Of a stretch of DNA of 8,756 nt, positions 1 to 6,740 are shown piece by piece. How positions within the stretch are numbered: position 1 is the first letter of the stretch; every line of letters starts with the position of its first letter. Under the pieces are notes generated by a model. It saw nothing but the letters and a program-made list of their open reading frames with translations, was not told the DNA's origin and searched no databases. The stretch covers positions 1-8,756 of the forward strand of contig DCGY01000047.1 in NCBI GenBank assembly GCA_002314715.1, read 5' to 3'. The translations under genes were made by a program, and so were the position numbers. This DNA is from Lachnospiraceae bacterium UBA1766 (lineage in GTDB: Bacteria; Bacillota; Clostridia; Lachnospirales; Lachnospiraceae).

Positions 1-837
1 CTCAACGCCTTCCCCATTGTAATACATGGTTCCGATTCGATACATGGATTCCACATCATTTGCTTCCGCCGCCTTTTGGTACCAATATGCGGCTGTCTCC
101 ACATTTTTCTCCACATAGGATCCGAAATAATAGAAGTTTCCGAAAGAAGCCATTGCTGAGGCTTCTCCTCCTTCGGCAGCCTCCGTCAAAAGTCCCAACG
201 CCACACCGATATTTTCCTCTACCCCGTCTCCGGTAAGATACAAATATGCCAAATTTTTCTTTGCCTTCACACTACCTGCTTCTGCGGCTTTTTGAAACCA
301 CTCTGCTGCTTTTGTGCTGTTTTGCTCCAACAATTCACCTTCATAGTACAAAACACCCATCCGCTCCATGGATTCCAAATCACCATAGGTGGCAGCCTTT
401 TCGTACCATTCCATAGCCTTTGCATTTCCTCCGGCCAATTGACCGTTCATACACATATTCCCCAGAAGCACCATAATATCTGTCGAGCCTTCCGGATTTT
501 TTGTTACCGCCTGTTCCAGATATTCCCCGGCCTTCTGATTGCTTCTGTCCACGCCTTCACCCAGATAATAGGCTTGACCCAATTGGCACAAAGCATCGTA
601 ATCCCCGGTCTGTGCAGCCTGCTCCAAAAGCTCCCATTCCGTTAATTCTACCATAGACTCTTCTTCGGAGGACACGAATTCCAAGTCCGGCTGTACATCC
701 TGCCTATTTGTCCAAATCCGAAAAAAAACAAGACCGAGTACTGCCAGGAGTGCCAAAAGCAATCCAATGAACAATACAGCCGGGAACTTTTTCTCTGTTT
801 CGGACTGTGTTTTTATTTCATTTGATTCCTCTGTCAT
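1..837 (-). CDS. Membrane-anchored SEL1-repeat (TPR-like) protein, 3' end outside window
   Basis: An open frame of 279 codons runs from an ATG at 837 off the left edge without a stop. A strong Shine-Dalgarno sequence (GAGGAAGG, 846-853) sits 8 bases before the ATG. The N-terminus has about 19 polar residues, one hydrophobic helix (about residues 20-39, rich in Leu/Val/Ala), then an acidic linker and repeated units of SEL1 type: AxxYYLGEGV, AMEWYEKAATYGDLESMERMGVLYYEG, AEWFQKAAEAG, AAYWYQKAAEA, MYYNGEGVE and similar. At least five units are visible. SEL1 repeats are alpha-helical protein-binding scaffolds; with a single N-terminal anchor the repeat domain would probably face outside the membrane, but the topology is inferred. 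No enzymatic motif is seen. It begins 54 bases after the paaK-like stop with no terminator between, so it may be the last part of that transcript. The partner is unknown. Confidence 0.85.
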   Translation of the reverse strand, partial: MTEESNEIKTQSETEKKFPAVLFIGLLLALLAVLGLVFFRIWTNRQDVQPDLEFVSSEEESMVELTEWELLEQAAQTGDYDALCQLGQAYYLGEGVDRSNQKAGEYLEQAVTKNPEGSTDIMVLLGNMCMNGQLAGGNAKAMEWYEKAATYGDLESMERMGVLYYEGELLEQNSTKAAEWFQKAAEAGSVKAKKNLAYLYLTGDGVEENIGVALGLLTEAAEGGEASAMASFGNFYYFGSYVEKNVETAAYWYQKAAEANDVESMYRIGTMYYNGEGVE

Positions 838-891
838 ATCCTTTGCCTTCCTCGGTCTTGCTAATCATTTGTTTTGGAACATAAATCCGTT

Positions 892-2196
892 TTATCTGTA
901 GAGATTACGCTTATCTACTACTCTGACTGCCTTGCCTTCGCTTCTGGTAATGGTCTTCGGCTCTACAACCTTTACATCAACCTTAATACCAAGCATAGAC
1001 TTCAGTCCTTCTACAATCTTCTTTTCTCTTGCTGCTACAGGAACAGATGCATCTGCTACCATCTCAGGAGTTAATTCTACCTGAACCTCGATGGTATCGT
1101 TGTTACCTACACGGTCTACAACGATCTGATAGTTTGCCTGGAAGCCCTGGTTAATCAATACGGTCTCAATCTGTGAAGGCCATACATTAACACCCTTAAC
1201 AACCATCATATCATCGCTTCTTCCCTTCGGCTTCTCCATACGAATATGGGTACGTCCGCAAGAACATTTCTTTCTGGTCAAACGGCAAAGGTCTCTGGTT
1301 CTGTAACGAAGCAGAGGGAATGCCTTCTTGGTAATACAGGTAAATACCAATTCACCAACTTCGCCCTCCGGCAATACCTCACCGGTCTCGGGATTGATGA
1401 TTTCGGGGATGAAATGGTCTTCCTGTACGTGCATGCCGGCCTGCTCTTCACACTCGAAGGATACACCGGGACCGGAAATTTCAGTCAAGCCGTAAATATC
1501 GTAAGCCTTGATACCAAGAGTTTCCTCGATATTGTGTCTCATTTCCTCTGTCCAAGGCTCTGCACCAAAGATACCTGCTTTTAACTTAATACTGTCCTTA
1601 ATGCCCTTCTCGGTAATGGTTTCACCAAGGTTTGCTGCATAAGAAGGAGTACAACAGAGAATAGTAGAACCCAAATCCTGCATAAACTGTAACTGTCTCT
1701 CGGTATTACCGGAGGACATAGGAAGTGTTAAACATCCAACTCTGTGAGAACCTCCGTTTAATCCGGGGCCACCGGTAAACAAACCATAGCCGTAGCAAAC
1801 ATGTACTACGTCTTCCTTGGTACCGCCTGCTGCAACGATTGCACGTGCACAGCAGTCTTCCCATACATCCAAATCTGCCTGGGTATAGAAAGCAACTACA
1901 CGTCTGCCGGTTGTACCACTGGTAGACTGAATACGTACACACTCAGAAAGCGGAACACCCAATAAACCGTAAGGATACTGATCACGCAAGTCATCTTTGT
2001 TGATGAAAGGAAGCTTGTGAAGATCTTCAATACCATGAATATCCTCCGGCTTTACTCCTGCTTCATCCATTTTGTCGTGATAGAACTTTACGTTCTCATA
2101 CACAAACTTTACCTGCTCGGTAAGTCTTTCGCTCTGAAGCGCCTGTAACTGCTCCAAGGGCATGGTTTCGATTTCGGGCTGGAAATAATTTTTCAT
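892..2196 (-). CDS. Phenylacetate-CoA ligase-like AMP-forming acyl-CoA synthetase
   Basis: A 434-residue member of the PaaK-type adenylate-forming enzymes, which make aryl-acetyl-CoA from an aryl acetate, ATP and CoA through an acyl-adenylate. Visible motifs are the phosphate-binding loop SGTTGRR (93-99), DIYGLTE (233-239), the ribose-binding RYRTRDL (297-303), the hinge GRSDDMMVVKG (325-335) followed by VNVWPSQIE, and the C-terminal catalytic lysine in EGKAVR (K422). C249, H256, C311 and C313 could form the structural metal site reported in some PaaK relatives; this is inferred. The start has AAGGAG 8 bases upstream, and only 24 bases separate it from iorB, so it is the third gene of the ior operon. 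That pairing suggests arylacetate, indoleacetate or hydroxyphenylacetate as substrate, but the sequence does not fix which. Assignment to the family is firm; the symbol paaK would overstate what is known of its substrate. Confidence 0.9.
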   Translation of the reverse strand: MKNYFQPEIETMPLEQLQALQSERLTEQVKFVYENVKFYHDKMDEAGVKPEDIHGIEDLHKLPFINKDDLRDQYPYGLLGVPLSECVRIQSTSGTTGRRVVAFYTQADLDVWEDCCARAIVAAGGTKEDVVHVCYGYGLFTGGPGLNGGSHRVGCLTLPMSSGNTERQLQFMQDLGSTILCCTPSYAANLGETITEKGIKDSIKLKAGIFGAEPWTEEMRHNIEETLGIKAYDIYGLTEISGPGVSFECEEQAGMHVQEDHFIPEIINPETGEVLPEGEVGELVFTCITKKAFPLLRYRTRDLCRLTRKKCSCGRTHIRMEKPKGRSDDMMVVKGVNVWPSQIETVLINQGFQANYQIVVDRVGNNDTIEVQVELTPEMVADASVPVAAREKKIVEGLKSMLGIKVDVKVVEPKTITRSEGKAVRVVDKRNLYR

Positions 2197-2220
2197 TTGT
2201 AACTCTCCTTTTTTATATTT

Positions 2221-2790
2221 TTAGCCTCTTCCCAATAAGAAAGCCTTCTGGTTCAATTCAAGGAATTTTGCAGGTACGCAATCTTCAATTGCTTTCTGCC
2301 ACTTCTCAAGAGGAATCTCCTCAAAGTATCTGGACAATCTACCCATAAGAACAATATTCACCGCTTTGGCAGAGCCTGCCTCTTCCGCAAGAGAAAGGCA
2401 ATCCATTGCATCTACGTTGGCCCCCATTGCCTCCATCTTCTCTACAAGGTTTTCCGGATACTTGGTCGCTCCGGTAATAACCGGCATCGGATCGATCTGC
2501 TGTGTATTTACAACAATTCTTCCGCCTTCCTTTAAGTACTCCAAATATCTTGCCGCCTCAAGCTTCTCGAAGGATACAATAAAATCTGCCTCTCCTCTGT
2601 CAATAATCGGAGAATAAACCTTCTCGCCGAAACGTACATAGGTTACTACGCTACCGCCACGCTGGCTCATACCGTGAACCTCGGATACCTTTACATCGTA
2701 TCCTTCTGTCAAAAGTAAATGTCCCAATAATTTGGATGCAAGCAGACTTCCCTGGCCGCCCACACCTACTATCATAATATTCTTTGTCAT
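2221..2790 (-). CDS. iorB: Indolepyruvate:ferredoxin oxidoreductase, subunit beta
   Basis: A 189-residue protein matching the small subunit of indolepyruvate ferredoxin oxidoreductase (the gamma-type domain of the 2-oxoacid:ferredoxin oxidoreductases). The N-terminal glycine-rich GVGGQG (9-14) followed by SLLASKLL and the SEVHGMSQRGGSV block (36-48) are diagnostic of this family. It works only in complex with IorA, which carries the thiamine diphosphate and iron-sulfur clusters. The complex oxidatively decarboxylates aryl pyruvates to aryl-acetyl-CoA in the cytoplasm, reducing ferredoxin. The ATG at 2790 is preceded by GGAGGA 9 bases away. The gene starts 17 bases after the iorA stop, with the ribosome binding site almost touching that stop, which points to coupled translation. 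Length is normal for the family and no defects are seen. Confidence 0.93.
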   Translation of the reverse strand: MTKNIMIVGVGGQGSLLASKLLGHLLLTEGYDVKVSEVHGMSQRGGSVVTYVRFGEKVYSPIIDRGEADFIVSFEKLEAARYLEYLKEGGRIVVNTQQIDPMPVITGATKYPENLVEKMEAMGANVDAMDCLSLAEEAGSAKAVNIVLMGRLSRYFEEIPLEKWQKAIEDCVPAKFLELNQKAFLLGRG

Positions 2791-2807
2791 TTTTTATCGT
2801 CCTCCAG

Positions 2808-4532
2808 TTATTGTAAAGCGCCCAATCTGCAAAGCTGTTTACATACGCCACAACCAACGCAAAGAGTGGTGTCCACAACAGCCTTTCCGTCCTTCATACT
2901 GATTGCCGGACATCCAAGACGCATACAGGACTTACATCCCACACACTTGATCGGATCGCACATTAAAGGAGCAGAATGCTTTACATATTTCAAAAGTGCA
3001 CAAGGACGTCTGCTGATAATCACGGAAGGAGCATCCACGGAAAGCTCTTCCTTAATTACTCTCTCGCACTCAGCCAAATCGTAGGGATCCACCACCGTTA
3101 CCCGTTCGAAGCCCATTGCGGTGCAAAGTGCCTCCAGATTAATCTTTCCTGCCGGGTCACCCTTGATGTTATAACCGGTGGTAGGATTCTGCTGATGTCC
3201 TGTCATACCGGTAATGGAGTTGTCCAAAATAATAATGGTAGAATTGCTCTGGTTGTATGCCACATTTGCCAGGCCTGTCATACCGGAATGCATAAAGGTG
3301 GAATCACCGATTACCGCTACGGTTTTGCCTTCGGTCTCCTTGCCAAGTGCCTTATTAAAGCCATGAATAGAGCTGATGGAAGCTCCCATACAAAGAGTCA
3401 TATCCATTGCACTAAGAGGTGCTACTGCGCCAAGGGTATAACATCCGATGTCACCCAGAACGGTAATTTTATTCTTGGAAAGAACATAAAACAATCCTCT
3501 GTGAGGACAGCCTGCACACATTACAGGAGGTCTTCCCGGAAGTGTTTCGTCCAGTTTCTTGGATGCCGGAAGTTCCATTCCCAATTTTTCTGCGATTAAA
3601 TTCTGAGAGAACTCTCCTTCAATGGGAAGAATGTCCTTGCCCTCTACTTCAAGACCCAGCTGCTTGCAGTGGTTCTCGATAAAAGGATCCAATTCCTCGA
3701 TAATCACAAGTTTTTCTACCTTAGAAGCAAAATCAAGAATCAGCTTCTCCGGCAAAGGATAAATCATTCCAAGCTTTAAGATGCTGGCCTTGTCGCCAAA
3801 CACCTCTTTCGCATACTGGTAACTGGTAGAAGAAGTAATAATACCAAGCTTGGTATCTCCCATCTCCACACGGTTAAACGCACAATTTTCTGCCAATGCA
3901 ACCAGCTTTCTGGTACGCTCCTCCACAAAAGGATGACGCTTAATTGCATTGCCGGGCATCATTACATACTTGGCAATATTTTTCTCATAAGGCTTGGTGG
4001 GAGGAAGAACTCTCTCGCCCTCTTCCACAACGCTCTGAGAATGTGCCACTCTGGTACACATCTTCATAATAACGGGAGTATCATACTCCTCGGACACTTC
4101 ATAAGCAAGTTTTGCAAATTCAATTGCCTCTGCTGAATCAGCAGGCTCAAACATGGGAACCTTTGCTGACATTGCATAATGGCGGGAATCCTGTTCATTC
4201 TGTGAGGAATGCATTCCGGGATCGTCTGCCACGCAAATAATCATACCGCCGTTTACACCGGTATAGGCACAGGTGAATAAAGGATCTGCGGCCACATTCA
4301 GGCCTACATGCTTCATGCCGCAAAAGCTTCTCTTACCGGCAAGGGATGCACCGAAGGCTACTTCCATAGCCACCTTCTCATTGGGCGCCCATTCACAATA
4401 AATCTCATCATATTTTGCAGCCTCTTCGGTCACCTCTGTACTGGGAGTACCGGGATAGCTGGATACCACACTGCAGCCGGCCTCATAAAGACCACGGGCA
4501 AGTGCCTGATTACCTAACATTAATCGTTTCAT
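2808..4532 (-). CDS. iorA: Indolepyruvate:ferredoxin oxidoreductase, subunit alpha
   Basis: A 574-residue large subunit carrying all expected parts in order: the pyrimidine-binding domain with YPGTPSTE (26-33), EWAPNEKVA (47-55) and GMKHVGLNVAADP (72-84), then HSSQNEQDSR (108-117); a central domain; the thiamine diphosphate domain with CAGCPHRG (339-346), GDIGCYTLG (360-368) and the metal/TPP motif running from GDS (409-411) to ILDN (435-438); and a C-terminal two-cluster ferredoxin with C530, C533, C536, C541 and C558, C561, C564, C568. It catalyses aryl pyruvate + CoA + oxidised ferredoxin to aryl-acetyl-CoA + CO2 + reduced ferredoxin, together with IorB. The frame is open upstream to 4571, but the ATG at 4532 gives the family-typical start MKRLMLGNQA and has AGGAAGG 12 bases before it, so the extra 13 residues were not used. 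First gene of the operon. All cofactor residues are intact, so it should be active. Confidence 0.97.
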   Translation of the reverse strand: MKRLMLGNQALARGLYEAGCSVVSSYPGTPSTEVTEEAAKYDEIYCEWAPNEKVAMEVAFGASLAGKRSFCGMKHVGLNVAADPLFTCAYTGVNGGMIICVADDPGMHSSQNEQDSRHYAMSAKVPMFEPADSAEAIEFAKLAYEVSEEYDTPVIMKMCTRVAHSQSVVEEGERVLPPTKPYEKNIAKYVMMPGNAIKRHPFVEERTRKLVALAENCAFNRVEMGDTKLGIITSSTSYQYAKEVFGDKASILKLGMIYPLPEKLILDFASKVEKLVIIEELDPFIENHCKQLGLEVEGKDILPIEGEFSQNLIAEKLGMELPASKKLDETLPGRPPVMCAGCPHRGLFYVLSKNKITVLGDIGCYTLGAVAPLSAMDMTLCMGASISSIHGFNKALGKETEGKTVAVIGDSTFMHSGMTGLANVAYNQSNSTIIILDNSITGMTGHQQNPTTGYNIKGDPAGKINLEALCTAMGFERVTVVDPYDLAECERVIKEELSVDAPSVIISRRPCALLKYVKHSAPLMCDPIKCVGCKSCMRLGCPAISMKDGKAVVDTTLCVGCGVCKQLCRLGALQ

Positions 4533-4576
4533 TTGTTTCTTTTTCCTTCCTAAATACGGATATACATACATCGAAA

Positions 4577-4605
4577 ATTATATATGAAATTTGTCAAAAA
4601 ATCAA
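4577..4605 (-). promoter_or_regulatory. Sigma-A promoter of the iorA-iorB-paaK-like operon
   Basis: On the minus strand a perfect -10 TATAAT (4577-4582) lies 17 bases from a -35 TTGATT (4600-4605). Transcription would start near 4570, leaving about 38 bases of leader before the iorA ATG at 4532. No riboswitch or attenuator fits in so short a leader. A TTGACA (4591-4596) also occurs, but no -10 lies at a proper distance from it. Confidence 0.7.
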
Positions 4606-4629
4606 GGGAATCCTATATGAACATTTATG

Positions 4630-4659
4630 ACATATTACCATAAAATATATCAATACAAT
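4630..4659 (+). promoter_or_regulatory. Candidate sigma-E (mother-cell sporulation) promoter of the DUF11 gene
   Basis: ACATATT (4630-4636) is followed after 15 bases by AATACAAT (4652-4659). The Bacillus subtilis sigma-E consensus is KMATATT, 14-15 bases, CATACAMT; the match is 6 of 7 and 7 of 8 at the right spacing. Transcription would start near 4666, just before the GAGGT ribosome binding site (4670-4674), which is 7 bases from the ATG at 4682. A weaker vegetative alternative is TTGTCA (4591-4596), 17 bases, TATATG (4614-4619). Assignment rests on consensus matching alone. Confidence 0.5.
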
Positions 4660-4681
4660 CCCATGAAATGAGGTAAAACCT

Positions 4682-5536
4682 ATGGCAATTACAAACATCG
4701 CCCAACTGAACTACAACGGCGTTGTAACCAATTCCAACGAAACCAGCGGCAATTATGCAAACACCGTCAATGTAACGAAATATGCCGTCGAAAGCAATTA
4801 CAGTAAAGGGGATGATATTACCTATGTGGTCAGCGTCGCCAACAGCAATACCACACCCCTGACAGAGGTCAGCATCGTCGATAACCTGGGCACCTATACC
4901 GTTACACAGGGGGTAAATGTTACGCCCCTTACCTATGTAACGAATTCAGCCCAGATATATGTAAACGGAATCTTACTAAATCCTGCGCCCACCATCACAC
5001 CTACCGCCAACTCTTTGACAATCGGCGAAATTACCATTCCTCCATTTGGCAGTGCAACCTTTGTATACCAGGGGTTGGTGAATCAATACGCCCCCCTATC
5101 CACCGGTTCCGCTATTACCAATCAGGTAACGGTTTCCGCGAAAGAACTGGCAAATTCCATTGTGGAGACGGATGTTGTGAATGTTCAAAATGCCCCCAGC
5201 TTATTAATCAACAAAACTTTGACTCCTCCTCTGCTACTCCCCGGTCAGCCCATTACTTATACCTTTACCATCCAGAATAACGGCAATACAGCCACCCAAT
5301 TGACGGATACCGTCCAGGTGAATGATGTCTTTGATCCACCCCTCAATAATATCGTAGTAACTTTAAATGGCTCCGTCATTAATCCTCCGGCCTACAGCTA
5401 CGATGTCGACAGCGGCGTATTCATTGCAGACATCGGTATTGTACCGGCCGCAACCACCCAGCAAACCACTAGCACAGGTATCGTAACCTTATCTCCCGGC
5501 ACCTCTGTCCTTACCGTCACCGGTACCACCGCCTAA
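4682..5536 (+). CDS. DUF11-repeat protein without signal peptide, possible spore-surface protein
   Basis: A 284-residue beta-rich protein with two units resembling DUF11 (immunoglobulin-like repeats common in bacterial surface proteins). Unit 1 spans about residues 30-165 (VTKY, then GDDITYVVSVANSNTTPLTEVSIVDNL) and unit 2 about 172-284 (INKTL, then GQPITYTFTIQNNGNTATQL, then DVFDPPLNN). There is no signal peptide, membrane segment or sortase motif. The protein contains no Arg, His, Cys or Trp, no Met after the start, only four Lys (33, 42, 154, 178) and about 16 acidic residues, and is very rich in Thr, Val and Asn. K33 and K178 sit at equivalent places at the start of the two units. I recall similar signal-free DUF11 proteins as widespread in Clostridia without a known role. 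The sigma-E-like promoter suggests production in the mother cell and placement on the spore, which would explain the missing signal. That role is inference; the fold assignment is fairly secure. Confidence 0.8.
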   Translation: MAITNIAQLNYNGVVTNSNETSGNYANTVNVTKYAVESNYSKGDDITYVVSVANSNTTPLTEVSIVDNLGTYTVTQGVNVTPLTYVTNSAQIYVNGILLNPAPTITPTANSLTIGEITIPPFGSATFVYQGLVNQYAPLSTGSAITNQVTVSAKELANSIVETDVVNVQNAPSLLINKTLTPPLLLPGQPITYTFTIQNNGNTATQLTDTVQVNDVFDPPLNNIVVTLNGSVINPPAYSYDVDSGVFIADIGIVPAATTQQTTSTGIVTLSPGTSVLTVTGTTA

Positions 5537-5553
5537 GCAATATCCTGTATAGC

Positions 5554-5589
5554 AAAAAAGACCCCCTTCGGTTTCCCGAAGGAGGTCTT
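5554..5589 (-). terminator. Intrinsic terminator of the infC-rpmI-rplT operon
   Basis: Arms 5558-5571 and 5576-5589 pair over 14 positions with one mismatch around a four-base loop, and on the minus strand the hairpin runs into six T (A5554-5559 on the plus strand). It lies 20 bases past the rplT stop. It may also stop plus-strand transcription from the convergent DUF11 gene, although that side has no T-run. Confidence 0.92.
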
Positions 5590-5609
5590 AACATTCTCAA
5601 GAAGTGTAA

Positions 5610-5966
5610 TTATGCAAGCTTGCTCTTTGCAACTTCTGCAAGAGTCTTGAAGCCTTCTGCATCATTAACTGCCATCTCAGCAAGCATCTTTCTGTTCATA
5701 TCTACACCTGCAAGCTTCAAACCATACATAAACTTGCTGTAAGATAAACCATTGATTCTAGCTGCTGCATTGATACGTGCGATCCAAAGCTGTCTGAACT
5801 GACGCTTTCTCTCTTTTCTACCTGCATATGCAGAGGTAAGTGCTCTCATTACAGACTGCTTTGCTACTCTGTACTGATTGCTTCTTGCTCCTCTATAACC
5901 TTTTGCAAGCTTTAATACTCTATTATGTTTCTTCTTGGCATTTAAGCCACCTTTAATTCTTGCCAT
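5610..5966 (-). CDS. rplT: 50S ribosomal protein L20
   Basis: A 118-residue basic protein with the unmistakable L20 sequence: MARIKGGLNAKKKHNRVLK at the start, then KGYRGARSNQYRVAKQ and RKERKRQFRQLWIARINAA, and a C-terminal globular part. L20 binds 23S rRNA early in assembly of the large subunit. In Bacillus subtilis it also represses its own operon by promoting termination in the leader, and the leader at 6741-6895 here has the matching architecture. The ATG has GAGGAGG 10 bases upstream and lies 23 bases past the rpmI stop. It is the last gene of the operon and is followed by a strong terminator. Length is normal. Confidence 0.99.
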   Translation of the reverse strand: MARIKGGLNAKKKHNRVLKLAKGYRGARSNQYRVAKQSVMRALTSAYAGRKERKRQFRQLWIARINAAARINGLSYSKFMYGLKLAGVDMNRKMLAEMAVNDAEGFKTLAEVAKSKLA

Positions 5967-5989
5967 GTCTTTCTTTCCTCCTCACCAAA

Positions 5990-6187
5990 TTATAAGTACG
6001 GTAAAATCTTCTTCATGTTCTTAACGTTAGTAGCATCTGTCATTGCAGGCTTTCTAAGGTTACGCTTTGTCTTGGTGCTCTTCTTAGTTAAGATATGGCG
6101 CTTGTAAGCCTTATTTCTCTTTAATTTACCGGTTCCGGTTACTTTAAAACGCTTTGCAGCTGCTCTGCTTGTCTTCATTTTTGGCAT
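5990..6187 (-). CDS. rpmI: 50S ribosomal protein L35
   Basis: A 65-residue, strongly basic protein with the L35 signature MPKMKTSRAAAKRFKVTGTG at the start, then KLKRNKAYKRHILTKKSTK and a C-terminal MKKILPYL. L35 is a small component of the large ribosomal subunit. AGGAGG stands 9 bases before the ATG. The gene lies between infC (46 bases upstream) and rplT (23 bases downstream) in the order conserved through bacteria, so it is translated from the infC transcript. Length is normal and nothing is odd. Confidence 0.99.
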   Translation of the reverse strand: MPKMKTSRAAAKRFKVTGTGKLKRNKAYKRHILTKKSTKTKRNLRKPAMTDATNVKNMKKILPYL

Positions 6188-6233
6188 GACTGATTTCCTC
6201 CTAATTAAACTTTATCTATTTTAACTTCCACGA

Positions 6234-6740
6234 CTAGCGCTTCTCAGTTAAAAACATTGTCATACTTCTGCCCTCTACCTTAGGTGCCTTCTCTACTACA
6301 GAGATATCAGCAAGTGCGGTAGCGAACTCGTCTAAAATATGTTTACTGTTGTTCATGTGAGCCATCTCACGTCCTCTGAAACGCATGGTAATCTTTACCT
6401 TGTCGCCCTTTGTAAGGAACTTTCTGGCTGCATTCATCTTTGTATTCAAATCGTTGGTATCGATGTTGGGAGTAATACGAATCTCCTTCACTTCGATTAC
6501 GTGCTGCTTCTTCTTCGCTTCTTTCTCTTTGCGAAGCTGCTCATACTTGAACTTACCGTAATCAACAATTCTGCAAACCGGAGGTACTGCTGTAGGTGCA
6601 ATCTTTACCAAATCAACCCCTGCCTCTTCTGCAAGTGCTAACGCTTCCTTTGCAGACATAATACCAAGCTGCTGACCTTCTTCACCAATGACACGAACTT
6701 CCTTGTCTCTGATCTGCTCATTAATCATTAAATCGCTAAT
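6234..6740 (-). CDS. infC: Translation initiation factor IF-3 (AUU start codon)
   Basis: Encodes IF-3, which binds the 30S subunit, keeps it from joining 50S and checks start-codon pairing. The N-domain (INEQIRDKEVRVIG, VDYGKFKYEQ) is followed by a lysine-rich linker (RKEKEAKKKQ) and the C-domain (VKEIRITPNIDTNDL, KVKITMRFRGRE). The frame stays open to 6827, but those extra residues (e.g. CLWWIAMLFTFF) are not IF-3-like and would be translated from the leader and terminator. GGAGGG (6748-6753) stands 7 bases before an in-frame ATT (6738-6740), giving (M)SDLMINEQIR. An AUU start is established for E. coli and Bacillus infC and lets IF-3 limit its own translation. This start gives 168 residues, close to the usual 170-180. 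An ATG at 6755 overlaps the GGAGG and has no ribosome binding site, and the ATG four codons after the ATT would leave too long a spacing. Confidence 0.97.
   Translation of the reverse strand: MSDLMINEQIRDKEVRVIGEEGQQLGIMSAKEALALAEEAGVDLVKIAPTAVPPVCRIVDYGKFKYEQLRKEKEAKKKQHVIEVKEIRITPNIDTNDLNTKMNAARKFLTKGDKVKITMRFRGREMAHMNNSKHILDEFATALADISVVEKAPKVEGRSMTMFLTEKR

Noticed and set aside
2976..3599. Plus-strand open frame of 207 codons opposite iorA
   Set aside because: iorA is complete and conserved on the other strand; the plus-strand translation shows no family pattern.
4533..4571. Longer iorA start giving 13 more residues
   Set aside because: The extra residues (MYVYPYLGRKKKQ) are not family-like, and the ribosome binding site lies inside them, before the ATG at 4532.
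4577..4596. TTGACA at 4591-4596 (minus) paired with TATAAT as the ior promoter
   Set aside because: Only nine or so bases separate them; TTGATT at 4600-4605 has the correct 17-base spacing.
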